Shown here piece after piece: positions 12,126 to 24,626 of a stretch of DNA of 64,000 bases. The translations under genes were made by a program, and so were the position numbers. The notes under the pieces were generated by a model. It did no database searches. It was given only the letters and a program-made list of their open reading frames with translations, and was not told the DNA's origin. This DNA is from Silurus meridionalis (taxonomy: Eukaryota; Chordata; Actinopteri; Siluriformes; Siluridae). Location: the NCBI RefSeq assembly GCF_014805685.1, contig NC_060906.1:24820626-24884625 (forward strand), read 5' to 3'. Each line of letters opens with the position of its first letter. The stretch's first letter is position 1.

Positions 12126-13173
12126 CTAATTTGATCTGAATTTACAAACAATCAGGAGGATTGGAAAGATAATAATCATGAAGGCAAGAACTCCAACTCT
12201 AACAATAGAGAGCAAGAAGAGCACATGCATCTGATCAGTACAACTGGAATCTGGATGGAAAAATAACATTCTATTAAAACATTTCAGGAGCTGAAATATA
12301 TAATGGAGTTCACTGAACACTAAACTTCTGAAAAAAAAAATAATAAAATAAATAAATAAATATATTAATAACAATGTTAAACTACAGAAAATATTGGTCT
12401 AGAAATCATAAAGACATTTTTTTTAATTAAAACTCTTACCACTGGTGTTGTTTGAACCCTGGTGTGGCTCAGAACCTGTGATCTTGATTTCTGGTCCAGG
12501 TGAAGGACAGAGTTTCATCTCTTTATCTTTACAAATCAATGAGAAAAGCAGCAGATGAACAGAAATGATAGTAAATATGAATAAAGTGAAATCCTCAACA
12601 TTTACTGCATATGTACACATAATACTGGTTAAAGTGTTGATCTGGAATTAGCAGCTTATCAGAGTCAAACTGTTTACCTTCAAATTGCAGACGTGCTCCA
12701 GATGTGAACTTTATTGTAGCTCCCTCCATTTCTCCACAGAAATATTCTCCTCCATCATCTTCTCTCAGGTTCTTAATAATGAGATCAAACTGATGCTCAT
12801 TTACAGTAACACTGAAGCGATTATCATTAAATCCATCAGTAAATGTGTAGTTATTTGTCCCGTAATATTTTGCAAAAAACTGTGGCATTTTTCCAAAACT
12901 CTGTCTGTACCAGACTACTTTACTTTTGTCTCTGATCATACTGATGTTACACTCTACTATAGTTACATCTTCTCCACTCTTTACTGTTTTCTCCTGAAGC
13001 TCCTTGATGTCAGATGTTTTTACTGTAAAAAGTGTGTGATATTTAATGGTTAATGATGTCAGTAAATGAGGTAAATATGTAATATTACTATTTGAAATGA
13101 AAGATTTGAAAATGTTCTCACCAGCTGTGCAGAGACAAAGCAGAGAGTAAAGCGCCACAAAGAGTGAGATCAT
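12126..13173 (-). CDS. nitr: NITR1: novel immune-type receptor, V-only, activating type (4 exons)
   Basis: Exons are 13173-13122, 13022-12678, 12526-12440 and 12250-12126; all junctions are GT/AG in phase 1 and the protein is 202 residues. Residues 1-17 are a hydrophobic signal peptide. Residues 18-132 form an Ig V domain with C42, W55, DDGGEYFC ending at C113, and a J-like FTSG at 123-126. Residues 133-161 are a Ser/Pro-rich stalk with one Cys; there is no I domain. The transmembrane segment is about 171-197 and contains Arg179. The tail is KFRSN with no tyrosine. In NITRs a basic membrane residue with a short tail marks activating forms that pair with an ITAM adaptor such as Dap12. The last exon is not homologous to the membrane exon of NITR2-4. 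The family call is firm; the activating role is inferred. Expression is unproven. Confidence 0.85.
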
Positions 13174-13250
13174 CGTTCCTGTTCAGACACAGTGATAGTG
13201 AGGAAATCAACTCGTGTGTTCAGTAGAAAAGCAACTCTCACTCACACCTG

Positions 13251-13360
13251 ATTGGATGATTTGAAGCTGTGGACTGATCTGATTGGTTTATTTGCTGTAA
13301 TGATATGTGAAACTCTCCTTGTGTTCTCGTCTCTTCTGATGCTGTGACGAGTCACATGAC
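13251..13360 (-). promoter_or_regulatory. NITR1 promoter: twin CCAAT boxes and GTCATGTGAC
   Basis: On the minus strand, CCAAT at 13255-13251 and 13286-13282 lie 78-113 bases upstream of the ATG. The palindromic-type E-box GTCATGTGAC lies at 13360-13351. The arrangement is the same at NITR2 (29271-29267, 29302-29298, 29376-29367) and NITR3 (47387-47383, 47418-47414, 47492-47483). The CCAAT pair also recurs at NITR4. Confidence 0.55.
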
Positions 13361-13839
13361 TATGCGAATATCTACTGAAGCTCTATTAATCATGTGAGCC
13401 TATATAGAGGGTTTTAGAGTAAATATTAGACTTTTAGGGGAAAAGGTAGACTGATTGTGTACCCAAAGGCAGTTCAGAGGTCACCGATCTTCTGTCTATA
13501 CATAAGCAAAATACAAACTTAACCCTTAGTAATGGATACAAAATGAATGGGTCACAGCTCACACATTTTCCAGATAGAATTAAAGCTTTTCTGCTGGTGG
13601 AACCAGAATAAATTTACAGTCACACTCTCAGGAGGTGAGGGAGCAGTGGGAGAACCCGGTTGATGAAATCTCCACAAGAACTCTGAAAGTGTGCTCTTGT
13701 ATCTGAAATCAAGATATAAGCTGTAGATGAAAGCTGTTGCTTCCATTAATCAGACTTGTCTCTTCCTCACCTTAAAACCCTGTTACTGTCCTCATACCAT
13801 TCCTGAAAAATGTGTTGAATTGTGAACACTACAGTCAAA

Positions 13840-13925
13840 ATCTACCAAGAACTTAACCTTCATGTTGCGGATCATTACTGGTGATGAAACTTGGGTGTAC
13901 GTGTACAACCCTGAAATAATGTCAC
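13840..13925 (+). pseudogene. Mariner transposase fossil, split by a LINE
   Basis: Encodes ITGDETWVYVYNPEI, the first catalytic region of mariner transposase. It is then interrupted by LINE sequence. The homologous downstream part (ctgtggtgcactggtctcgaaac) reappears near 15040. Confidence 0.7.
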
Positions 13926-13929
13926 ACAT

Positions 13930-15020
13930 GCTCTGGCTAAAATTTGTCTGTTTTCGTTTATTTTATATATTTATTTTCATCGCTACCATCGCTACCATCT
14001 ACCTCTTTATAAATAATGTTCATCATTACATATGACAGAACCTCTCTTATATCTATTGGTCTACAGTCTACTAATGTTTTGCTGTTATTAAACCTAGACC
14101 CATGCTGGCCGAGCAAGATCCTGAGGAAGAACAAAGGATACGACCCATACCGGTGTCCCTGAGGGAAATGGGCCGGTGTCAAAAACAGGCTGACGTGTGC
14201 GCTCCCTTACCTAGTATCCTGTTAGCCAATGTCCAGTCTCTGGAAAAAAAATTCAACAACCTCAAGGCAAGGGTCAAGTTCCAGAGGGACATTTGGGACT
14301 TCAACCTTTTCTGCTTCACCGAGACATGGTTGAACCCAGTGGGACAGGACTACGCCATTCAGCTGGCCGAGTTTTTATCGCTTTACTGCATGGACAGCAC
14401 AATGGAGTCGTGGAAGTAATTGGGGAGGTGGAGTGTGTCTGATGGTGAACAATCACTAAACATCAATGGGACCCAGGTAGAGAGAGTGGACAGTTTCCAT
14501 TACCTGGGTGTTACATCACACAGGACCTGTCTTGGTCCTGTCACAACAACACCCTGGTGAAGAAGGCCCGACAGCGTCTGCACCATCTGAGACACTTAAG
14601 GGACTTTAAACTACCCTCTAAGGTGCTAAGGACCTTTTACACTTGCACTATTGAGAGCGTTCTTATGGGTAGCATCACTTCCTGGTTCTGGATCAGCACA
14701 ATGCAGGACAGGCGAGCCCTCCAGATGGGGGTGCGTTCAGCCGAACGTACCATCTGCACTGAGCTCCCTAACCTGCAGGACATTTACCACACGCTGTGCT
14801 GGACTAGGGCCAGGAAGATTGTGAAGGACCTTAGACATCCCAAAAATTACCTCTTTTCTCTGTTATGTTCAGGTTCCATTCCTTCAAAGCAAACACAGAG
14901 AGAATAAGGAGGAGCTTTGGTATCTAAACCAGGAAACACCCAGAAACTAGTTCTGGTTTCCCTTACACCTAACACCTTAGCTTTGGACTGTCACTTTAAC
15001 TCTGGACTTGCACAGCACAG
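13930..15020 (+). pseudogene. Non-LTR LINE remnant (jockey-superclade, fish type)
   Basis: An apurinic-like endonuclease N-terminus lies at 14102-14419 (SILLANVQSLEKKFNN, then FCFTETWLNP). After an internal deletion comes the region C-terminal to the RT core at 14440-14900 (FYTCTIESVLMGSITSWF, RALQ, IVKDLRHP). The RT catalytic core is missing. The same family occurs at 29640-30470 and 48060-49493. It sits inside a mariner fossil. Confidence 0.8.
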
Positions 15021-15118
15021 TGTCACTTTGAAAATTCATCTGTGGTGCACTGGTCTCGAAACTTTTTGTTACCTCTTAGGTGGTATATCCAAACATACAA
15101 ATTAACATCCATATGAAT

Positions 15119-15423
15119 GTCTCTAGGTTATGTATGTAACCCTGGTTCCCTGAGGGAACGAGACACTGCGTCAACAACGCGTTGGGAATGATTCCGGGTT
15201 GTCTGCACTCTGAATCACAGGTGCAGTTTGTCCAAAAGAGAGGTGTGACTTTAATGCGAGGGGGGTTACGTCATGACCACAAAAACTTTAAAACGCGCAC
15301 GCGGTGGAGCCGACATTAGCTTCTGAAAAGGGAAGGAAACACTGCAGGGATGCAGAGAGTATCACCTGGAGATGCAGCGTCTCGTTCCTTTAGGGAACCA
15401 GGGTTACATATGTAACCTAGAGA
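15119..15423. repeat. About 305-bp element with 45-bp inverted arms, copy 1
   Basis: The left arm at 15119-15163 (ggttatgtatgtaaccctgg, ccctgagggaacgagac) is the inverted complement of the right arm at 15379-15423. Homologous copies with the same arms lie at 25573-25862 and 30695-30999. Two of the three lie next to DIRS-type tyrosine-recombinase fragments, so they may be DIRS terminal or internal repeats rather than a separate MITE. Confidence 0.6.
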
Positions 15424-15733
15424 CGTTTCTCTTTCAGGAACTCGAGCTGCATCAACAATGCTTTGGGAATAAGTGTCTAATCACGCCATACTGACCAATT
15501 CCTGCCTAGTCTGTATAGGCACAGCCTAACCATCCAGCGCAATGGCCAGGTCCGACACAATCACTCTGGTTCGCATCCCAGGTTTCAGTCTCTGAGTACC
15601 ATGCAGGACTATCTCATGAAGGGAGCTCTGAATTGGAGAATGGTCTCCATTACTTCGGTAGAGAGACCAGCATCTAAGATCTGTGCCCCCTCAGGGCCAC
15701 AGCCTCTATAAGTCTGGGCAGGGGTAAACCAGG

Positions 15734-17544
15734 GTGCCCCGTGCCTGGGAGAGAAGATCCATCCTGGTAGTGGGTTGTGAGATAGAGGAGAAGGAAAAAT
15801 TCTGGAGTGAGTTAGATGAAGTGGTAGATGTTGTAGCTAGGAAAGAACGATTGATGATTGGGACAGACCTCAACGGCCATGTTGGTGAAACGAACAGAGG
15901 TGATAAGGAGGTAATGGGTAGGTATGGTCTTAAGGAGAGGAATGTGGAATGGCAGATGGTGGTAGATTTTGCGTAAAGGATGGAAATGGCAGTGGTGAAT
16001 ACATGTTTTAAGAAGCAGGAGGAACATAAGATGGTGTAAGGTGCACAGAAGGTGGACAATGTTCTAAATAGGAGATGCAACCTGAAAGAGATTGGAGACT
16101 GTAAGGTGTTGGCAGGTGACAGTGTAGCTAGACAGCATCGGATGGTGGTCTGTAGGATGGCTTTGGAGGTGAAAAACAAGCGGAGGAGAGTGAGGACTAG
16201 TGAAGAGTCAAGTCAAGTCAAGTTTATTTCTATAGCGTTTTCACAACAGACATTGTCTCAAAGCAGCTTAAGAGAATTTAACAGTTAAGGTGAATGGTGT
16301 GTATTTATCCCTGATGAGCAAGCCATGGCGAATGTGGCAAGGAAAAACTCCCTTAGATGTTATGAGGAAGAAACCTTGAGAGGAACCAGACTCAAAAGGG
16401 AAACCTTGACCTCATTTCAGTGAGATCTGTGTCTTTAAACACTACAGAACACTGGAGAGTGAGAACTAACATGAGCACTGGAGTGTGTGATTATGAGTGA
16501 TGTTCTTTCTACAGTCTTTTACAGTCATTTGTGGTTATAAAACTAGGAGCTACTGAGCAACTCAAAAAATAGCCCAACATTTGTGATCATCACAGATCCA
16601 ACACCAGCCTCTCCATGCCAGAGCCTTTAGACACTCCAGGAGGTCCAGTGTCCAAAATGCCACATGAAGTGGGATCCAATTGGCACTGGTACGTCACGGG
16701 AGGTTTGCGGGCATCTACTTCTTTAAAGGTCCACAATCTTCATGAGGTGGGACGTGACTGGGGCTGAAGCAACCTCAGGGTGCCTCAGGTTGGGTAGAGA
16801 AAGATAAGCAGTGGAGAGGAATTAGCATAGCTGCTGTTAATGATATTAACAGCACAAGTTGATAATGTGCATGTGATCAGATGTACTGGTGCACAAGGTT
16901 ATGATATGTGATACGTGTTCGGTTTTGCTGAAAAGATACGTTTTTAATCTGTATTTAAACTGGGAGAGTGTGTCTGAGCCCCGAAAACTGTCAGGAAGAC
17001 TATTTTAAAATTTAAGAGCTAAATGTGAGAATGTTCTACCACCTTCAGTGGACTTTGCTATTCTAGGAACTACTAGAAGACCGGAGTTTTGAGATCTAGA
17101 AGAAGAGGTGCTGGATGATTGGGCAACTACTGCAGAAGTGATAAGGGAGACAGATAGAAAGGTACTTGGTGTGACATCTGGAAATAGAGTTGTGTGAGAT
17201 AAGTATGTGAGGGTGGTGCAGAACATGTATGAGGACAGTGTGACAGCAGTGAAGTAGGAACGACAGACTGGTTTAAGGTAAAGATTATACTGCAGCAAGA
17301 ATTGGCTCTGAGTCATTTCTTGTTTGCAGTGATGATAGACAGGTTGATGGCCGAGGTCAGACAGGAGTTTCCATGGATTATGATGTTTGTGGACGATATG
17401 AGTTTAGGTACCTGGGGTCAACAGTGCAAAGTAATGGATGTGGTGAGGGAAGACATGCAGGTAGTTGGTTTAAAAGAGGCAGATCTAGATGACAGAGTAG
17501 TTTGGAGACAGATGATCTGCTGTGGTGACCCCTAATGGGAGCAG

Positions 17545-17560
<16 letters not shown>
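15734..17560 (+). pseudogene. RTE-type LINE remnant, interrupted by L2
   Basis: The endonuclease region at 15734-16190 includes GTDLNGHVGETNRGDKEVMG (catalytic Asp/Asn segment of an RTE/Bov-B-like nuclease) and NRRCNLKEIGDCKVLAGDS. The RT end and C-terminus lie at 17096-17535 (FLFAVMIDRLMAEVRQE, MMFVDDM, WRQMICCGDP). The middle is replaced by an inverted L2 3' fragment (16204-17095). The 3' end reads cccctaatgggagcagccgg. A second copy lies at 31795-32490. Not functional. Confidence 0.75.
16204..17095 (-). mobile_element. L2-like LINE 3' fragment
   Basis: On the minus strand it encodes the LINE C-terminus (NSGLLVVPRIAKSTEGGR, then RTFSHLALKF) followed by a 3' UTR matching 62690-63709, and ends in the tandem tail TGACTTGACTTGACT. 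It is 5'-truncated and inserted in the RTE remnant. Confidence 0.8.
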
Positions 17561-19244
<1,684 letters not shown>

Positions 19245-19544
19245 TTTTATTTTTTATCTTTTTTTTTCATTTTATTACTTTCTTATTTCTCTCACACAGA
19301 CACACAAAGAGAGCTTCCTGAACAAACAGAGGCTAGCTTCGTGTTTTATAGCTTACTGGTTGTGACGTCTCTTTGCGGTGACAGCGTGCCTCTCTGTGGA
19401 ACAGATTGCACACGTGATTTAGAGCGTGGCCAACGTGCATTACCAAAGCCTTGTTGATACAGCTTGAGTTACTAAAAAGGAACAGCAGGATGCAAAGTTT
19501 GCAAGCAGAATGTGATGCCACACAATTGGGTGTCCAATTAATAA

Positions 19545-19830
19545 TGATTCTTCAGACCAGACCACTTTCCTCCATTTCCCCATGGTCCAATTCTGACACT
19601 AACATGTCCATTGCAGGAGCTTTGTGTAATGTTTGAGGGTCATCATGGGGTCTCTGACCACTCAGCTGTGTAGTCTGTGTGTTCTGATCTCATTCTCTTA
19701 GACCCTAAAACTTACCTCTGTATTCTGGAACACACCACAAAACCTGCATTTTGGGAGATGATCTGACCCAGTTTTCAAGACATCACAAGCTGCCACCTGG
19801 TAAAGTTGCTCACATCCTTATGCTTATTCA
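19545..19830 (-). pseudogene. Tc1-like transposase fossil, unit 2
   Basis: On the minus strand it shows the LGQ...SK HTH-like segment near 19760, and near 19590-19545 QNWTMGKWRKVVWS, matching the block before the first catalytic Asp of Tc1 transposases. Stops and an internal deletion are present. Confidence 0.7.
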
Positions 19831-20004
19831 TCAACCTTTACATTTTATGCAGAAATCTAAAATTTCCTTAACGATATAACATCTAATTTGGTCTCCTCAA
19901 CATGGTATTATTTAATGATCACATTACGCTTGAGTGCTGCAGTATTAAAAAAAAGTAATAAACATCTATAAGAAAAATGTTGCATGTGAGAAAGTAAACC
20001 TATG

Positions 20005-20408
20005 ATTATAAGCTCCGCCCCAAACCAGTCTACAAGCAGTCATGAGTTTGGACTCGAGAGTTGTGAAAATGTTCTTAAGACATTAATAGAAGTGTTAGTG
20101 GCTGCAGCAGTGTCTCTCATATGCAGGTGTTTCAGTTTAATAAAAACAGCATTGTGGTTTCTGAGTTTCTGAGACGGAGTGTTTCAGCACCTCACACTGA
20201 CCTGCTTCATGCAAACTTCATTAGTGACTATAATGAGAAGAATTTCAACTGCAGAATCCAGAATGAATACAGTTCATCACCTCCACACAATGAGTGTTAG
20301 CATTGGAATTTTCATTTCCTGTAACGAGTGTGTTGTAGTGACCTGCACATTCACACCAGTAGCAGAGATCTTTATCATACAATGGAAAATTTCATGCACA
20401 TGAACATG
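20005..20408 (+). repeat. Block A, copy 2
   Basis: Nearly identical to 4911-5333. It lacks the gaggccgag stretch found in the other copies. The shared Ig-like frame is at 20179-20403. Confidence 0.85.
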
Positions 20409-20509
20409 ACCACAAACACCCCCCCCCTTCCCACACACACCCCAAACATTTTTTCACACTTTTTTCTCTATAATCAGACATTAAGAACAATCTAATATTA
20501 AAACACACG

Positions 20510-20650
20510 TGACTGTTACTTTAAGAGTTCATGCTCCGCCCACATCAACACTCCAACCAATCAAGTTGAGTTAAATATGAGTGATGTAAAGCTGCTCAAA
20601 CCAGAACACACACTTCCACTGAACATGGATCCAGAGGCAATGCAGTTTTG
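20510..20650 (+). promoter_or_regulatory. Block C, copy 2
   Basis: The GC box, CCAAT box and TATA-like stretch are conserved with 5468-5610 and 51333-51480. It continues into ATGGATCCAGAGGCAATGC and a stop after eight codons. Confidence 0.4.
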
Positions 20651-22600
20651 AAAACAGAAATATTTCTACCAGGTTGTGATAAATTGAGAGTTAAAGCACA
20701 GATGATCTCATGCACAAGTGCAGCTCAGCGTGCAGCACCTTCTCTAACCAAGAGCTGAGATGTTGTGAGTGACAGATTGTGAATGATTTGAAAACCAGTA
20801 AACCAGTATAGCAGATACCAGAAACTGTGCACTCTCTCCACTGGAGTCCTTTTGATCCCAAAATTCTACATGATATTTTTCAGGAACTTTATCATTGATG
20901 AGTTTCATACATTTGTGTTTTAGTGTGAAATTGTAAGCTGCACATTTGGACTGTTGAAGTGATGGAAAATAAGACAGTGTGAGCTGCTGCTAAAACACTC
21001 AGTCTCTCTCTGTGACCTGAAACCACAATGTTATTTCTATTCCTGTGAAACTGCTGCTTAATGTGAGAGAGTGCTGAGGCAGTCAGTAAAACTTCTTCAA
21101 GACTGTTTTCACACTTAGTGTGAACTCATACTTCAGTCCACTGCCAGAACTGATTCTGGATTTATTTTGGGTGAGGTGCACAATCATAGTGCAGGGTGCT
21201 GCAGATCAGACATTCGTGCCTGCATTATGGTGGAAACTCTGACAAGTGTGTTTGTCCATAATTTTACAATCAGAGGTCACCAAGATACAGCTACTATGTG
21301 TTCATGCAGATGTGTAGGTTCATGAGACACTTTCTATAACAACATCAGTGGATAAAATCTTGATGTGAAATGTCTGTAAAAATCCCAACTCTTGGTAAAA
21401 TGTGTTCCAAATTTGACGTGACTTGTGCACAAAATAGACTGTGTTTACCTTTAAATTGTGTTTTTGGGTGAAAGGTTGAGAGTGGGTGGAAAATGGAAGA
21501 TGTTTAAAGGTGTACATGATACAATAATGTGTATTTAATTTAGTTGTTACAGAAATCATGAGATTTGGCATCTTTATAAAACTCCCAAACAAAAAACATC
21601 CAAAACCAAAGTTTAAACAAGTTCATTGTAAATATTTGCAACAAATATCATTGTAATGTGGTTTATTCTTTGGGATCGAACAAAAATATTAATTAAAAAA
21701 TGGGTGGAGCATTAGGAATCATTAACAGAACCTTTAACCAGAAATGTTCTTATTAGTAGATTATAAACAAATGTTCTTTATAACTAGATATTTGAAATCA
21801 ACATCACTTACAGCCCTGATAAAAAAAAAGAATTAGACACTTTACTTTTATTTCTCTCACTTTAAACCACAATGGGTTTCCATTAGCACTGAAATACACT
21901 CTGTGGTGTGAGATGGAAACTTTAAGACACACGTCTCAAAGCAAACACCAGCGTGAGGCCATTAAGGGTTTTACCACATCAAAGGTGTGAAACTGCTGGA
22001 CTCCTAGACTTTTATGTTTTGCATAAATAAGTTTGAATATATTTTATACAGGTGAGTCATTAAATGATTCATATCTACTAAAAGTTGTGATTCTACTGTA
22101 AATAAAACTAATTCTTTCTCTGTCATTATGTAGAGTGGAAACAGAACTCACACCGTTAGAACACAGTCTCTATCAGAGTTCACATAAATACTGCTGTCAA
22201 CATTCTACATAAAACTTTAAAGATATTTTTATTAATGAACTTCTGCTCTGTTGAATTTTAGACGGAAATTCCAGCATGAAGACATTTGGACTGTTGATGT
22301 GCAGTAAAATAATTCAGTGTGAGTTGTTTCCTAAAACACACACAGAAACCACAATGCTGTTTTTATTAAACTGAAACAACTGTATGTGAGTGAGTGCTGC
22401 TGCATCCACTAACACTTCTACACATGTGTTCAAAATGTTTTCACACATGACCTGAACCCTCATAAGTCCTGTCTTAAGACTGCTTCTAGGCGTGTTTGGG
22501 GGCGGGGCTTAAAATCACAGGTTACTTCACACAGAGATTATCGATTATTTCCTATTAATGTTTGGCTTTAAAATACTCTCTAATAATTATTTCTTAAATC
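20651..22600. other. Gene-free stretch with inverted block A pieces, block B and a NITR 3' flank copy
   Basis: Parts near 20930-21150 and 22260-22480 are block A relatives in reverse orientation. Block B (ccagcgtgaggccattaagg) is at about 21940-22000. 21480-21695 duplicates 23995-24205, which is the 3' flank of NITR2. No gene is seen. Confidence 0.6.
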
Positions 22601-22607
22601 TCAGGTA

Positions 22608-23326
22608 CCGTAATTTGCGGACTATTAAGCGCACCCATATATAAGCCACGTCATAATTTGACAAATATTTTTATTTTTACAATAAATAAGTCGCACCTGT
22701 CTATAAGCCGCAGGTGTCTACACTAATGAACTTTACACAGGCTTTAACGAAAGACACATTACACACGGTGTAACGGGTGAAATATGTTGCGCTTGTATTA
22801 GGAGCATAGTGGTATTTTGGGAAAAGACCGGCACTGCATACTTCCGGTATTACTGCGTGTGAGACTGAGGATTATTTCCTTATTATTTTCTGATGCTCAT
22901 TTCTAATTTTCTTTGACTAACCCATAACGCTGTTGCAAAGAAAAATAAAAAAGCAAGAGTTTTGAAAACCTGTATATTGCAACTTGAGTTAGTGAGCTCT
23001 CCCTTCAACCAAACTCAACGCGTTACAACGGCTTGTATCTAAACAGTAGCCGACCAAGAAAGTCATTGTTCACTGTCTTCCTCCTTTCTTTCACAGCTAC
23101 AGTGGTAACTTGACCTATGAGTGCATTAATGTACGAGTTTTCCGAGGTACGAGCGGTCACTCGGTCGATTTTTTTTGCTTTGTTACGCAAGCAAAAAATT
23201 GAGGTACGAGCTCGAGACGCCGCTGCTAGATGGCGAAGCGAAGCCAGAAAGCGAAAAATTAAGATAAGCAAAGAAGGGGTTCAAAACGTGGGAAAAAAGT
23301 AGCGGCTTATAGTCCGAAAAATACGG
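22608..23326 (-). mobile_element. Pogo-like Tc1/mariner element, internally degenerate
   Basis: The inverted termini CCGTAATTTGCGGACTATTA and (complement of) TTATAGTCCGAAAAATACGG are flanked by TA on both sides. The minus-strand frame near 23100-23023 encodes KERRKTVNNDFLGRLLFRYK, the end of the transposase; the same peptide occurs in the copy at 36.6 kb. A second degraded repeat (gaggtacgagctcgag) is inserted near 23100-23260. Confidence 0.75.
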
Positions 23327-23590
23327 TATATGTTTTTAATCACATGGAACAGCTGATTAAAAGCTAAAATAGTAGAATTGCTAATGATTATTTCTTTCCT
23401 GGCAGCGACTCTTCAGTAATTTTCTGACTTGGTCTTTAGTGTTTTACTTCACTGGTCTCGACTTTCTGTTACTTTTTTCACCAGCAAATGCTGTGAAATA
23501 AAAAAAAGCTGATGGAGCCAGAACAAAAAGTATTATAATAATAATAATAGAAATATAATAACTAATTTAAGTAAGTGAACAGTTTAAGGT

Positions 23591-23840
23591 TCCCTGGTGG
23601 TCTAATGGTTAGGATGCTGCACTCTCACCGCTGCGGCCCGGGTTCGATCCCCGGTCAGGGAACCAACCCCAGCCATTAGTGTTGCACAAGCCAGTGCACT
23701 CTTAGTGCTGGTCCCAAGCCCGGAAAAATGGGGAGGGTTGCGTTAGGAAGGGCATCCAGCATAAAAACATGTCAAACATGCGGATCATGAATACGGACGA
23801 TCGGCTGTGGCAACCCCTAATGGGAGAAGCCGAAAGAAAG
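23591..23840 (+). mobile_element. tRNA-Glu-derived SINE, copy 2
   Basis: The head matches tRNA-Glu (TCCCTGGTGGTC, GGTTCGATCCCCGG, TCAGGGA). Anticodon-stem mismatches make it a SINE, not a tRNA gene. The tail (cccctaatgggagaagccg) is shared with the RTE LINE. The flanking sequence is the same as for copy 1, so the two are probably products of one duplication. Confidence 0.85.
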
Positions 23841-24492
23841 TTTTTTTAGTAATTGAACAGTTTAGATCAGTTCTTTTCCACAGATGATGATGGGTGTTGG
23901 GGCAAAGAGTGAAATACATGTTGTACATGTGATAAAGGCTTTTTCTCTATATTTACTTCTGTAGCACTTAACAGCCTTTAGTATTTCTAGAAAAGTGGAA
24001 AATGGAAGATGTTTAAAGGTGTACATGATACAATAATGTGTAATTAATTTAGTTGTTACAGAAATCATGAGATTTGGCATCTTTATAAAACTCCCAAACA
24101 AAAACATCCAAAACCAAAGTTTAAACAAGTTCATTGTAAATATTTGCAACAAATATCATTGTAATGTGGTTTATTCTTTGGGATCGAACAAAAATATTAA
24201 TTAAAATTAAACGTATACAATATTCAGAAAAACATCTCGAATATAAAACTTTTAGAAAGAAAAAATACAAAAGGTTGTTTACACACAAATTAACGAAAAC
24301 ATTGACACATCTATCATGTGAAGGAAATTATTACATGAAAAAAGTTTTGGAAATAGTAAATAACTTTACAGCAATAAAAAAATGTTGTTAGATTAAAATA
24401 TTACATGTCTGTTCTATAAAATAATTCCTTTTTTAATCAAGTCTAAAGTAATTTCTTTGGATGTATTAATTTTTACTTGTAAATGAACATCT

Positions 24493-24585
24493 TTATTTCT
24501 TCATGTTTCTGGATGTTGTGGAAGATGAAGGTTTCTTAGCAAAATTCACAGCTGCATAGTTCAGGGCAACATCAGCCTGATAAAG

Positions 24586-24626
<41 letters not shown>

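Noticed and set aside
12685..13053. Plus-strand frames opposite the NITR V exons (also 28704-29069 and 46820-47185)
   Set aside because: They are antisense shadows of the V exons. They recur only because the exons do.
12595..13173. A continuous 192-residue NITR1 protein read through intron 1
   Set aside because: The part between residues 18 and 50 is intron sequence with a clear GTGAGA donor and a TTTTTACAG acceptor; the spliced model fits the V-domain start. The same applies to 28614-29189 and 46730-47308.
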